From positions 21,289 through 85,288 of the IMG/VR virus record IMGVR_UViG_3300044673_000327: a stretch of DNA of 64,000 bases; one strand, given 5' to 3'. Below the pieces are notes generated by a model. The model was not told the DNA's origin. It saw nothing but the letters and a program-made list of their open reading frames with translations, and did not search any database. A program made the translations under genes and the position numbers. Shown piece by piece: positions 6,512 through 15,189 of the stretch. This DNA comes from a virus. Within the stretch, counting starts at the first letter, position 1. Each line of letters starts with the position of its first letter.

Positions 6512-9214
6512 TTAATTGCCGATCCAGAAGTAAGAACCGGTGATCGTCTTACCCATGTCGGACGAGTTAAATGTCATCGTCCCGTTTCCGTTGAGGGTGA
6601 TCTCGTTCGGGGCTGGAGCTATACCGTCCGTTCTGAGTCTCGTTATCGGGGAACCCGCTATCAAGAACTCGTGTAGGTCGGGGCTATCGATCTCGACGCG
6701 GATAAAATCTATATCGAGACTAGCGGGAAGAGTGAGGGTATAAGGGGATGAAGACGGTATCGTTCCCGTGTAGAAAGCCTTGTTGAGGTTCTTGGTGTAA
6801 TACTGCCAAGAGATAACGATATTCTCGAAATTGGATTTGAGTAGTCCGTAGTTAAAAGGTTGGGTGAGATATTCTCCCGTCACGTAACTGTTATTGGGGA
6901 AATCCTCCCGATTCGAGAACGCTACGGTTATCCCCTCGATAAGAGGTTCTAGAACCGCGTGAGTGGTCTTCGCCCCCGATCCCCCCGCGACCCAATTAGA
7001 GCCGTTCCAACCGTAACCCGTCCACGCTTTGGTTAGAGCCACGCCATCGACGACCTGAAAGAAACTCGATACCCGTTCCGATGTATCGGTGAGTAGAAAG
7101 ATGCCCGTATCCCAATGGAGTAGGGTGGTCGATCGGTTGATCCGGGTCTGATCCGAGGGCGAGTGCAGGAGTGTCCCGTTTCTAGTGAAGATTCCCCGAG
7201 AGGTGACGACCCCGTTTTTCCAGAAACCCACCGCGAGAGTGTTAGAGGGGGGAGTTAGTTGAGGACTATCCCCGACCCCGAAGGTATAGGACGGGATAGT
7301 AACGGTAGTAGAGCCGTGGGTCAGGTATTGCAACCTTCGATCGCCCCCTCCGATCGCCACCCAGAAGTCGGCATCCTCGGGACAGTTAGCGAGAGACGCG
7401 GGGTTGGTCAGGTGAACGCTAACGAGATCCGATAGCGTTACCGTCGGGTTATCGGTCGATCGCCACGCGACCCGTCGGGTGTTCTCGTTACCCGTTACCC
7501 CATCGGAGTAGACGATCGCGAGCCTATCGCCCGCGCTATAACGATCGCCCTTGAAAAAACGAACCCGAAACCAGTTGCCCCCCGCGGTCACGGGGGAGAA
7601 CGAAAAGGGTAAAGCGTCGTTAAAATTCGAGGCACTAGAGGTCAACCGTCCATCGAGGATAGCGTAGACCGTACTTCCCGTTCCCGCCACGTCGAGTCCG
7701 AAACAGGGAAGATCGATCGGGTTCGTGACCTGATTGACCACCGCTCCGGGGTTGGAGTCATCGAAGGTGATGCGCCAGATCCCCGTCTGCCGACAACCGA
7801 CCCATATCCGGTTATTGACTCTATCGATGCAGACCTGCCCGATCGCCGTAGCCCCGAGCGCGGGGGTAGAAGAATTATTCCAAGTTCGATAGGTTCCATC
7901 CCATAGGTTCAGGAGCGTTACCCCCGTGGAATCGTACTGTACGACCCGAACCTCGTCCCACTTATGGAGATCCGCGTCGGTACTTCTCCAACCGTGAATA
8001 TCGGGACGGCTCCGATTCAGGTGCTGTCTCCACGGGATAGCGATCGGGCGGGAGTTGTAGGAGTTACCGAAAAACCCCGTGTGTCTCTTGGCGTGAACCC
8101 GATAGGTCGCCGTTCCCACCGCGCCCCCCGTCACGATCTCGATTCTCAAGATAACGGGCAGTAACCGATTCCACGTCCCGCCCCACGAGAGTTGACCCCG
8201 CTCCGATCGATTGGGGCTGGTATCCTCGAAGAAGGGACTCGTTCCGCTCGCGGTATGCCAACAACTAACCTGTCTCGGTTCGGGGGGACGGTTGTTATCG
8301 GTCGCCGTGTACCTCGTCCCCTTTCCATTACCCGTACTATCGACCCCGTGATAATAAACCCGCAACCTATCCTCGAAACTCAACCCGAAATAGAGCGAGT
8401 TGATAATCATCCCGAGACTATAAATATTGCGGTACTGGTAATTAACCGTCTTTTTATTCTTAAAGTGATCCGATACCACCACCTCGGTTCTACTGGCGCT
8501 CGCCACGTTACCCGGAAAAGGATCGGTCTCGGACGCAAAAGAAACTCCGTTCGATAGCCGTTCCGATGGCATGACCAGATCGTGATCGATGCTTGTTCCT
8601 CTTACTCCCGATACCCCGAGGTGTTTGAAAGAGTCGAAAGTCCCCGAGCCGTATCGGTAGAAGATCTGTTTCGCCATCTCCCGCAATACCCAAGGCTTAA
8701 CCCCGAATCCCGAGAGAGGAAACTTGATCTGGTAGAAGACCCGAAGGATCTCGGTCGCCTTTTGGGTGAGCGGTACATCGAGACGGGTATAGGCGAGGGC
8801 GGTAACGGTGCTATCGGTCGAGATAATACTCCCCGAGTTGGTAAGCAGTACCGTTCGGAAGGTTCTATCGCTCCCCGCGAACTCGATCGTCGAGGCTATT
8901 TCTCCGAAGATCGGATCTTCGGTATCGATGAACGTCGGGGCGCTATTATTCGGCACTCCCGAGGGACGGAACCCGATGGCGATCGTGTTAGGTATATCCG
9001 AAACACCGAACGCGGGAAGAGATGAATAGGTCGAGATACCGACGTTGGTATCGGTCGTGAAAAGAAAAGGTAGATCGTTGAGAAGTTGCAGTAACGCGGC
9101 GTTGGTGATGAGATTCGATTTCGTTATCTCTCTCGTTCTACCCGTCTCTCTATCGATAAAGATTAAACGGATCTCTCCCTCTAATCGGGGGAACGGGATT
9201 TGAATATCCTTCAT
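6512..9214 (-). CDS. large tail / receptor-binding protein
   Basis: A 900-residue beta-rich structural protein. The N-terminal 200 residues resemble an assembly domain (LEGEIRLIFIDRETGRTREITKSNLITNAALLQLL). The middle has repeated short strands like a beta-propeller (RVNNRIWVGCRQTGIWRITF, then DLPCFGLDVAG). The C-terminal 150 residues contain an INSD-type finish ending in GKTITGSYFWIGN. No catalytic residues are evident. Its size and its position in the fibre block make it a candidate major tail spike or receptor-binding protein. The start is weakly supported because the leader is pyrimidine-rich with no Shine-Dalgarno. Confidence 0.7.
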   Translation of the reverse strand: MKDIQIPFPRLEGEIRLIFIDRETGRTREITKSNLITNAALLQLLNDLPFLFTTDTNVGISTYSSLPAFGVSDIPNTIAIGFRPSGVPNNSAPTFIDTEDPIFGEIASTIEFAGSDRTFRTVLLTNSGSIISTDSTVTALAYTRLDVPLTQKATEILRVFYQIKFPLSGFGVKPWVLREMAKQIFYRYGSGTFDSFKHLGVSGVRGTSIDHDLVMPSERLSNGVSFASETDPFPGNVASASRTEVVVSDHFKNKKTVNYQYRNIYSLGMIINSLYFGLSFEDRLRVYYHGVDSTGNGKGTRYTATDNNRPPEPRQVSCWHTASGTSPFFEDTSPNRSERGQLSWGGTWNRLLPVILRIEIVTGGAVGTATYRVHAKRHTGFFGNSYNSRPIAIPWRQHLNRSRPDIHGWRSTDADLHKWDEVRVVQYDSTGVTLLNLWDGTYRTWNNSSTPALGATAIGQVCIDRVNNRIWVGCRQTGIWRITFDDSNPGAVVNQVTNPIDLPCFGLDVAGTGSTVYAILDGRLTSSASNFNDALPFSFSPVTAGGNWFRVRFFKGDRYSAGDRLAIVYSDGVTGNENTRRVAWRSTDNPTVTLSDLVSVHLTNPASLANCPEDADFWVAIGGGDRRLQYLTHGSTTVTIPSYTFGVGDSPQLTPPSNTLAVGFWKNGVVTSRGIFTRNGTLLHSPSDQTRINRSTTLLHWDTGIFLLTDTSERVSSFFQVVDGVALTKAWTGYGWNGSNWVAGGSGAKTTHAVLEPLIEGITVAFSNREDFPNNSYVTGEYLTQPFNYGLLKSNFENIVISWQYYTKNLNKAFYTGTIPSSSPYTLTLPASLDIDFIRVEIDSPDLHEFLIAGSPITRLRTDGIAPAPNEITLNGNGTMTFNSSDMGKTITGSYFWIGN

Positions 9215-9278
9215 AGATCCGAAAGTGATAAGGAAAGGACATTGACTATTGACTATCTACTATTTTATCACTTCCGAT

Positions 9279-10901
9279 CTACCCGATCACGTTCGGTAAA
9301 AGATCGATGTACTCGTATTTCTGCCCCGAGAAAACCATCACCCCGAAATTCTGGTAGCGGGGATTATCTCCAGAGGCGTTCCCGAAAACCACCGTACCGA
9401 GGGTGACGCGGATACTCCTCTCGGTCGTCGCGGTGAACGTTCCCCGAATACTACCGTCTACCCCGACCCGAACACTACCGTCTACCGCCTTTCTCGCCGA
9501 CGCGAAGATCGCCGCGGGTTGAATCCCTACCCGGATACTGCCGTCCACCCCTTCGCGTCTCGCCCTGACGAACGATCGAACTAGGGTATCGGAGAAGGTC
9601 AATCGACGTTGGGAGACATCGAGGGAGGTTATCGAGCCGGTATGGGGACTTAGGGAAAGGGAATCGATGGTATCTTCTAGATCGATTCTCCGATTGGATA
9701 GATCTAGGGTTTGTGATGACGAGGTATTGCTGTAACTATCGAGAGGAGAGAAAGGTTCCTCGATAAACCCGTAAGAGAGAGAATCGGATGGAGCTTCGAT
9801 AACGACATCGGGGCTGTAATGACGGTAGGGTTCACTCCCCCCGTACTCCCATTCGGTGAGGGGACGGTAACGGGTTCCTCCCGAAAGCGATACTACCCGA
9901 CGGTTCGGAAAAACGTGGGTAACATCGGGGAGATAGGTTCCCGTCGTGTTGATCGTCCAGTAAGTACGGGTTATCTTCTCCCGATCCCGTATCGGTAACT
10001 GCCAGTAAACCCATTGACGATCGCTTGCGTTAGGGGTTCTCCACCAATAGGTATTAGCGATCGAGGGATCGAGTTGTCGGGGAAAGAACGTGAGTTTCCC
10101 GATCCAGTAATCGGGGTTATCGCCGTAGCCCCCGACGATACCCGTCCCGGTGAAGAAAGACGTGGGAATGGTATAGATGAGAAGTTCATCGAATAACAGT
10201 TCATCTCCCACGGGTGTCGCCTTGACGATGATGGGTTTACTTCTCTCGATCGCCCCACCCCCGGAAGCGGAGGAAGGCAATACCAATTTCGGTAGAGCGG
10301 TATTGTCGGAGAAGAAAATCTGACGGAATCCCGAGATCTGTTTCCACTCGAACTCGTCCTCATCGGGTATCCAGTTCGAGGATAGGTCGATCGCTCTCTC
10401 TTCTCCCTCGGGCAATTCGGGATAGATAGCCTCGCCCCGCTCGGTGTTCTCGTCCCCGATTAGTTGATAGATCGCACCTCCGAAGATCGTTAGGGTTCTC
10501 AAAAACTTGATATTGACGTTCCGAACGGTACGAACCACCTTCCAGAAGTTATCGGGGGAGTTGTTCGTCACGAAGAAATATTCCGTCTCCCCTACCAATC
10601 GAATCTCATCGTAGGGCTTCTCGTCGATACGGGCGATGAAGGTGTTATAGATAGCCCGCTCGTACCGCGCCTGTTGGCTATCCCGGTTATATTGCTGGTT
10701 CGGGGTATCGGGATCTTGCCGACGGAACAATAGGGGAGATGGATTCTCCACCACCCGCTCGGGCATACCCCCGAGTGCTTTCTGCTCGCTATACGGACTC
10801 GGCTCTACCTTGAAAGAGGTTTTATTCCCTTGCCCCGTCTGCCATACCGATTTAATCTTGCCCCGGTTCTTGCCCGTGTTCCCGTTAAAACTACTGCCCA
10901 T
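9279..10901 (-). CDS. virion structural protein with VDGSIRVG repeats
   Basis: A 540-residue protein with a low-complexity basic N terminus (GSSFNGNTGKNRGK) and a beta-rich body. Its C-terminal 120 residues carry three degenerate copies of an octapeptide close to VDGSIRVG (REGVDGSIRVGIQ, KAVDGSVRVGVDGSIRGT). It is the first gene of the (-) fibre block and is preceded by a pyrimidine-rich leader instead of a Shine-Dalgarno. A neck or tail-assembly function is likely by position; no family is recognised. Confidence 0.65.
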   Translation of the reverse strand: MGSSFNGNTGKNRGKIKSVWQTGQGNKTSFKVEPSPYSEQKALGGMPERVVENPSPLLFRRQDPDTPNQQYNRDSQQARYERAIYNTFIARIDEKPYDEIRLVGETEYFFVTNNSPDNFWKVVRTVRNVNIKFLRTLTIFGGAIYQLIGDENTERGEAIYPELPEGEERAIDLSSNWIPDEDEFEWKQISGFRQIFFSDNTALPKLVLPSSASGGGAIERSKPIIVKATPVGDELLFDELLIYTIPTSFFTGTGIVGGYGDNPDYWIGKLTFFPRQLDPSIANTYWWRTPNASDRQWVYWQLPIRDREKITRTYWTINTTGTYLPDVTHVFPNRRVVSLSGGTRYRPLTEWEYGGSEPYRHYSPDVVIEAPSDSLSYGFIEEPFSPLDSYSNTSSSQTLDLSNRRIDLEDTIDSLSLSPHTGSITSLDVSQRRLTFSDTLVRSFVRARREGVDGSIRVGIQPAAIFASARKAVDGSVRVGVDGSIRGTFTATTERSIRVTLGTVVFGNASGDNPRYQNFGVMVFSGQKYEYIDLLPNVIG

Positions 10902-10984
10902 AAAAGAAAGAAAAGAGAGAAGAGGAGAGAGTTGATTTATCTTTTTCTCTTTATCCCCGAGTATTTTTCCTTCCCCCTAGACCG

Positions 10985-10999
10985 TAGGAAAACTAAAGG
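10985..10999 (+). promoter_or_regulatory. class C promoter-like element
   Basis: TAGGAAAACTAAAGG starts 45 nt before the ATG at 11030 and is followed by a pyrimidine-rich leader. The leader at 54006 (TAGGAAGACTAAAGG plus pyrimidine tract plus ATG) has the same architecture and the same spacing of 30 nt from motif end to ATG. Confidence 0.6.
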
Positions 11000-11029
11000 A
11001 TTTGAAATTCATTCATTCCTTCCTCTCCT

Positions 11030-11530
11030 ATGGTCGCCTTATCCCCCCTCGACAAAGAACGCGCCCGGTTCCATCTCGGACTATCCTCGACCGCCAATAT
11101 AGACTCGGGAGACATCGCCCGTTTCGAGGACGGGGTCAAACAGATCCCCTCGGACTATATCAAAACCAAGATCAAAGAACTTCTCGATCGCCTCGACAAG
11201 ACTTACGAGAATCTCGACCTCATCACCAACGACGGTCGAAGTGTCTCGGAAATCTACGCGGGGGATATTAACCGAACGGTCATCCGTAAAGAAGAACGCG
11301 AGCAACAACAGATCTGGTGGGCGGAGTACATGAAACTCACCGACAGGTTAGCCCAAACCCTCGCCTGTGCCAACTATAATCACGAGGGGATGGATCGCTA
11401 TAAGCATAGTGCCTTCCCCACGGGTGTGACCGTCTCTACCATGCCCGGAGCGGCGGATACCTCGATAGCCTCCCGAGTGGTAGCCAAGAGAATATTCCCC
11501 GCTCTCAGTTGTGATTTCGGGTATTTGTAG
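11030..11530 (+). CDS. putative head-tail connector / virion protein
   Basis: A 166-residue, mostly helical protein (residues 1-95 form three amphipathic helices) with a short beta tail. It is expressed from a class C leader, the class used by virion genes, although it lies on the opposite strand to most of them. Size and helical layout suit a head-completion or connector protein, but no family is recognised. The ATG is preceded by CCTTCCTCTCCT rather than by a Shine-Dalgarno. Confidence 0.6.
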   Translation: MVALSPLDKERARFHLGLSSTANIDSGDIARFEDGVKQIPSDYIKTKIKELLDRLDKTYENLDLITNDGRSVSEIYAGDINRTVIRKEEREQQQIWWAEYMKLTDRLAQTLACANYNHEGMDRYKHSAFPTGVTVSTMPGAADTSIASRVVAKRIFPALSCDFGYL

Positions 11531-11594
11531 AGTCAGGAACGAGATCGGATTCAAGATAGAATATAGTCAATCTATTATTCTTTTTGGCTTATAC

Positions 11595-12050
11595 ATGTCT
11601 CTCAACGTCCCGAATACAGAACCGATCTTTCCCGATAAGGTATTGGAGTGGAACGCTACCCTAACGACAGAGGTAGCCCCCCGCGTTATCACGACACAGA
11701 CCCCGAAACAACTCGGGACGATGGGAGCTAACGGGGGATTCATTCACTCGATCGTTCTCACCCCCCGCGGTAACTGTGCCGCTACCGTGTTCCGTCTCTA
11801 CAAATCGATGCAGGAGAATAACGCCACGGTTTATAAGCTCCTGCTGGAGACGACCCTACCCGAGATCACCAACGCCTCCGAAGCGGCGGGATTGGCGAGC
11901 GTCAACGTCACCCTACCCGAGGTCAAGACGGGAGGGGCGACCCAGAACAAGATCGATTGTCCGAGTGACGCGGTTTACTTTTGCGCCCTCGGTACGGCGA
12001 CCAACGCCAACACCGGCTATAACGTTTGGGTTAGAGGGGGGATGTATTGA
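11595..12050 (+). CDS. virion-associated beta-rich protein
   Basis: The frame is open upstream to 11511, but the ATG at 11595 (MSLNVPN) clears the preceding gene and matches a normal N terminus. The 151-residue product is beta-rich with a threonine-rich middle (KLLLETTLPEIT, NVTLPEVKTGG) and ends in YNVWVRGGMY. It is similar in character to 4044-4460 and lies after the putative connector gene. A structural role is inferred from context. Confidence 0.6.
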   Translation: MSLNVPNTEPIFPDKVLEWNATLTTEVAPRVITTQTPKQLGTMGANGGFIHSIVLTPRGNCAATVFRLYKSMQENNATVYKLLLETTLPEITNASEAAGLASVNVTLPEVKTGGATQNKIDCPSDAVYFCALGTATNANTGYNVWVRGGMY

Positions 12051-12129
12051 TCCGCGATCATTCCGTAACATACGGATAGATAGAAGGTAGATCGTAGCGT
12101 TACTATCGGGTATCCACTCTCCGATATCC

Positions 12130-12219
12130 ATGCGTTACGACCCTACACCCGACGAGTATATCCTGACTATTCTGGTAATCTTAATGGAGATCTCGATCGT
12201 CATCCTGTTATTGACTTAA
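12130..12219 (+). CDS. 29-aa membrane microprotein
   Basis: The ORF encodes MRYDPTPDEY followed by a single hydrophobic helix (ILTILVILMEISIVILLLT) and stops at once. A 29-residue single-pass peptide in a region otherwise empty of genes could be a small holin or membrane effector, but coding is supported only by its amphipathic layout. No Shine-Dalgarno is evident. Confidence 0.35.
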   Translation: MRYDPTPDEYILTILVILMEISIVILLLT

Positions 12220-12230
12220 TCGATCGAGTA

Positions 12231-12374
12231 GGGCGATAGGCTGGAATCGAACCAGCGCGGGTATTTAATCCCTCGCATCTTTTAGCGATAGCTCCGAAAC
12301 CGATCGCACACCGCATCAAGATTAAGCTTACAGATCCATTCTGCTCTACGCCAATTCTATAGTAGCATATACCC
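12231..12374 (-). tRNA. abnormal tRNA-like element
   Basis: On the (-) strand a perfect T-arm (GCTGG-TTCGATT-CCAGC, 12256-12240) is followed by acceptor-like CTATCGCCC. About 90 nt upstream lies a D-arm-like segment, TTGGCGTAGAGC, with CTAC/GTAG able to pair. The distance between them is roughly twice that of a normal tRNA, and no standard anticodon arm with a 5-bp stem can be drawn. A further stem (GCGAGGG/CCCGCGC) precedes the T-arm. It may be a tRNA with an insertion, two fused remnants, or a tRNA mimic. Confidence 0.4.
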
Positions 12375-12419
12375 TTCGGCAAAGCTTATAATTATTAAAA
12401 AGGTTGGAGCCTTTCAGTG

Positions 12420-12638
12420 ATGTTAAAACGATTGATTCGGCTACTCGGTAATATTTTTTACCCATTATACAAATCGCAAGAGAACGAGCTAGAAGATATA
12501 TCGAATTATATCTCCATCGATCCTATTGAAGACCGATTTCGAGAACTGGAAAGAGAATTTACTTCACGAAAACCAGAAACCTACAGGGGTGATATAAATA
12601 GAGAACCCTTAAAAAAGATCGACAAGGATAATGTATAA
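12420..12638 (+). CDS. hypothetical protein, 72 aa
   Basis: Not recognised. It has a basic hydrophobic N terminus (MLKRLIRLLGNIFYPLY), possibly a membrane-associated amphipathic helix, then a charged acidic/basic tail. A GGAG lies 10 nt before the ATG at 12420; a GTG at 12417 is the alternative. It overlaps the next gene by 8 nt, so the two form an operon. Confidence 0.6.
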   Translation: MLKRLIRLLGNIFYPLYKSQENELEDISNYISIDPIEDRFRELEREFTSRKPETYRGDINREPLKKIDKDNV

Positions 12639-12924
12639 AATAACTCACACATCTTTGCGATACGGAGAAGTTTCGGATGAAACCGAATATTACGCTAGAG
12701 ATGAATCGGAACGAGACGAGATCGTGACCCACCTTCTCGATCGCGCTAAAAACGCGGGAGACATAGAGTATTCACTGGAAGATAAACCCTGTAAACCTAC
12801 CGATCGATGGGATAGAGTTTACTGGACTTTTGAAACAATAGACTTACCGAAATGGGGATATACTATTCGTGTAAAAACGATTCACTTCGGATTAAATAGA
12901 AATGAGTTGAGTTTTAATCTATAG
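12631..12924 (+). CDS. hypothetical protein, 97 aa
   Basis: Not recognised. It is an alpha/beta soluble protein with a helical acidic centre (DESERDEIVTHLLDRAKNAGD) and a C-terminal beta segment (GYTIRVKTIHFG). Its start lies inside the preceding gene. The last 11 bases overlap the C5-methyltransferase gene on the opposite strand. Confidence 0.62.
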   Translation: MYKITHTSLRYGEVSDETEYYARDESERDEIVTHLLDRAKNAGDIEYSLEDKPCKPTDRWDRVYWTFETIDLPKWGYTIRVKTIHFGLNRNELSFNL

Positions 12925-14056
12925 GCAACCATCCCTCGGGAAAACCCATCATCATCCGAACGAATTCGGGATTGAGTTTATCGTTATGTTTACGATCGGT
13001 GTAGGGTACTCTCCAAGGTACGAGAGCGTGGGGGAGGTGTTTATTATTACCGGGTTTCCAACTCCTATGACCGGGATGAATCGAATTACAGGAGAGAGGG
13101 GTCGGTAAATAAAATTTATCCTTGACCCGAACGGGATCGCCCCATTTGGAGGATTGAAAGATAGGAAATTGTCCGAACACGGGACTTAATACACCTTCGG
13201 ATGGCATTAATCCGAGGTCGCTTAAGCGATGTGTTTGAATAAAACTCGCCCTGTAAAATACCTCTTCTCGATCGTGTAGATGTTTGTGAAATCTCTTCCA
13301 TACCCGACTCGCCACCCGCGGGACGATCGCGTTACCGTAGGCTTTCAGATGCGCTTTACGGTAGGGTTTATCCTCGGTATCGCAGGAGATGGGCAAGTAG
13401 TTCTCTAATCCCTCGTGGGTTAGCAGAGACCTCTCGATAAGAGGAGAGGAAGGAAGGAAAGAGTTTTTATTTTTCTCTTTAGTCGTGGGTAGCGCGGTTC
13501 TCGGGGTAGTGTCCGCGCGGTATCCCAGAACCCAGAATCGTTTTCTCAAGTGAACCGCCCCCACCTGAGCGGCGCTGTAATGCCCCCACTCGATCACGTA
13601 GGGCGTATCGAGGGCGCACAGCTTTCTAAGAAAGTTCTTAAAATATTGTCCTTTCTCGGAAGTACGGAACCCGGCGACGTTCTCCAAGAGGAATCCAGAA
13701 GGCTTACATTCTCCGACCAGACGGATAAACTCGTCACCGAGATCCCGTTCGTCCCCGCTCCCCTTGCGGTAACTGCCCGACGCTTGAGAGTGGGGCTGAC
13801 AGGGGATAGAGGCTTGAATGATGTCGTATTCCCCCTCGGATAGGGATACCTGTCGCACGTCCCCGAGGACGGGTTTCTTGAAGTTCTCGGACAAAACACG
13901 AGAGCAGAACGGGTCGTTATCGCAATAGGTCGTGACCTCGTAGCGATCGTCCAGACCGGAGTGAATCAGTCCGAGGGTAAAACCGCCGATACCGGAGGCG
14001 AGATCGAGAACGCGGTAGGGCTGGTGGAGAGAGGGATTGGAGCGGGGAGACGGCAT
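12914..14056 (-). CDS. C5-cytosine DNA methyltransferase, rearranged motif order
   Basis: Motif I is DLASGIGGFTLGL (18-30), motif IV has the catalytic Cys in IPCQPHSQ (84-91), motif VI is LENV (124-127), and motif VIII is HLRKRFWVL (169-177). Motif X (AYGNAIVPRVA, 239-249) comes before the target-recognition region and before the LNPEFVRMMMGFPEGW block (361-376); in most family members that order is reversed. The segment at 193-210 (NKNSFLPSSPL) is encoded by a copy of the purine-rich dispersed repeat. A class C element ends 21 nt before the ATG, so it is expressed like virion genes. Likely role: protecting phage DNA from host restriction. The target site cannot be read from sequence; CGATCG within the abundant GCGATCGC octamer is a reasonable guess. 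Confidence 0.9.
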   Translation of the reverse strand: MPSPRSNPSLHQPYRVLDLASGIGGFTLGLIHSGLDDRYEVTTYCDNDPFCSRVLSENFKKPVLGDVRQVSLSEGEYDIIQASIPCQPHSQASGSYRKGSGDERDLGDEFIRLVGECKPSGFLLENVAGFRTSEKGQYFKNFLRKLCALDTPYVIEWGHYSAAQVGAVHLRKRFWVLGYRADTTPRTALPTTKEKNKNSFLPSSPLIERSLLTHEGLENYLPISCDTEDKPYRKAHLKAYGNAIVPRVASRVWKRFHKHLHDREEVFYRASFIQTHRLSDLGLMPSEGVLSPVFGQFPIFQSSKWGDPVRVKDKFYLPTPLSCNSIHPGHRSWKPGNNKHLPHALVPWRVPYTDRKHNDKLNPEFVRMMMGFPEGWLPID

Positions 14057-14077
14057 AACGGGGAGGCAAGAGCGCGA

Positions 14078-14095
14078 CCCCGTTAATTCTTCCTA
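14078..14095 (-). promoter_or_regulatory. class C promoter-like element
   Basis: On the (-) strand TAGGAAGAATTAACGGGG, 21 nt before the methyltransferase start. It is a variant copy, with AATTAA replacing ACTAAT. Confidence 0.5.
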
Positions 14096-14148
14096 TGTTT
14101 ATCCGAACCCTCGGAAGAATAGATCGGGTAGTTCCCGATCGATAAACC

Positions 14149-14388
14149 ATGCCCTATATCCCCGATCGCTCCGAAGCTTCAGCTAACGATCGCTATTCCA
14201 CGACTCTCGGGTTCGCCTCTCAGGTGATCGGTTGGCTCGTTCTCGGACTCTCTTTCTTTACCCCCGTATCCGATGCGACGAGGATCGCTATCTCCCAAGC
14301 CGTCATCGGTCAATCGATCGGTGGGGGAATCCTCGCCCGATCGAATAAGTTCACGAATTCCTCCCAGAACCCCGACCCTAACCCCTAG
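14149..14388 (+). CDS. holin candidate
   Basis: A 79-residue protein with a polar N terminus (residues 1-20), a hydrophobic segment (ASQVIGWLVLGLSFFTPV, about 23-41), a second weaker glycine-rich segment (AVIGQSIGGGIL, about 51-63) and a polar tail. The size, membrane layout and position 68 nt before a cell-wall enzyme gene fit a small class II-like holin that triggers lysis. No family signature is seen. Confidence 0.55.
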   Translation: MPYIPDRSEASANDRYSTTLGFASQVIGWLVLGLSFFTPVSDATRIAISQAVIGQSIGGGILARSNKFTNSSQNPDPNP

Positions 14389-14456
14389 AGAAATAAATAA
14401 ATCTCTTTCCTTCCTTCCTTCGCGAATAATCTCTCCATCACACGAGTAACCTAATC

Positions 14457-15146
14457 ATGAAGATTACAGCCACCACCCCGACCTTTCTCAAGAAAAAGCC
14501 CATCCAATCTACCGAATTACCCGATAGTCAGAAAGTCGAGGTAGAGAAGGACAAGACCTACCCGATACTCAAGATCTCCGACGAGAGAGAGGGACATCGA
14601 TTCGTAGAACTGGAACACTCCGCGGGCAGTTGGTGGATCTTCTCTAATCACTGGAAGATCGAGAACGAGGACGATAAACCCGAGACTCCCGACGGACAGT
14701 TCACGGGTATCGTCACCGCTACCTTCACGATGAATCTCAAAAAAACCCGATCGCTCGTAGAGGGATTACTGACTTTCAAACGGGGGAATATCAAACTCCT
14801 TGAGGTGGTCGCCACATCGGGAGCGCCGGGTTTTCAGTACGAGGGCGCGTGGACTATCAAGGGAAGAGGTTGTATCCCCCCAGCTAAAGACTGGAAGATC
14901 TCGACCAACGGTTACTATCTCCCGACGAAAGGGATCGAGGGACAGTTCTACCACATCACTCCCGACCCCCGATTCGGCAGAAGTCAACTCGGACTGCATC
15001 GCGATTCCAACTACGATCGCTCCCCCGGTTCCGCTGGTTGTATCGTGGTTATCGATAGCGACATCTTTAACCGTCGGGTCGTTCCCCTGTTCGATGGGTT
15101 AAAGAAAACTCAAGCGAACGTGAACCTCTCGGTGGTTTACTCGTGA
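14457..15146 (+). CDS. L,D-transpeptidase-fold cell-wall enzyme (lysis)
   Basis: A 229-residue protein. Residues 1-70 look like an SH3-type wall-binding domain (KKKPIQSTELPDSQKVEVEKDKTYPI). The C-terminal half contains LGLHRDSNYDRSPGSAGCIVV, the His...S-x-GC arrangement of L,D-transpeptidase-like catalytic domains, where the Cys is the nucleophile. Phage members of such folds can act as peptidoglycan peptidases. It follows the holin candidate on the same strand, making it the probable endolysin. No signal peptide is seen, consistent with holin-dependent release. Confidence 0.65.
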   Translation: MKITATTPTFLKKKPIQSTELPDSQKVEVEKDKTYPILKISDEREGHRFVELEHSAGSWWIFSNHWKIENEDDKPETPDGQFTGIVTATFTMNLKKTRSLVEGLLTFKRGNIKLLEVVATSGAPGFQYEGAWTIKGRGCIPPAKDWKISTNGYYLPTKGIEGQFYHITPDPRFGRSQLGLHRDSNYDRSPGSAGCIVVIDSDIFNRRVVPLFDGLKKTQANVNLSVVYS

Positions 15147-15189
15147 GTCTACCGATCGCCGTAATCTCTTTCGAGGTGAGATGAAATTA

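Noticed and set aside
8192-9029. Several (+) ORFs of 60-147 aa opposite 6512-9214
   Set aside because: They are antisense shadows of the large tail protein, with arginine-rich, low-complexity translations.
12200-12382. 60-aa (-) ORF
   Set aside because: It coincides with the tRNA-like element and has no ribosome binding site or family resemblance; the tRNA-like features explain the sequence better.
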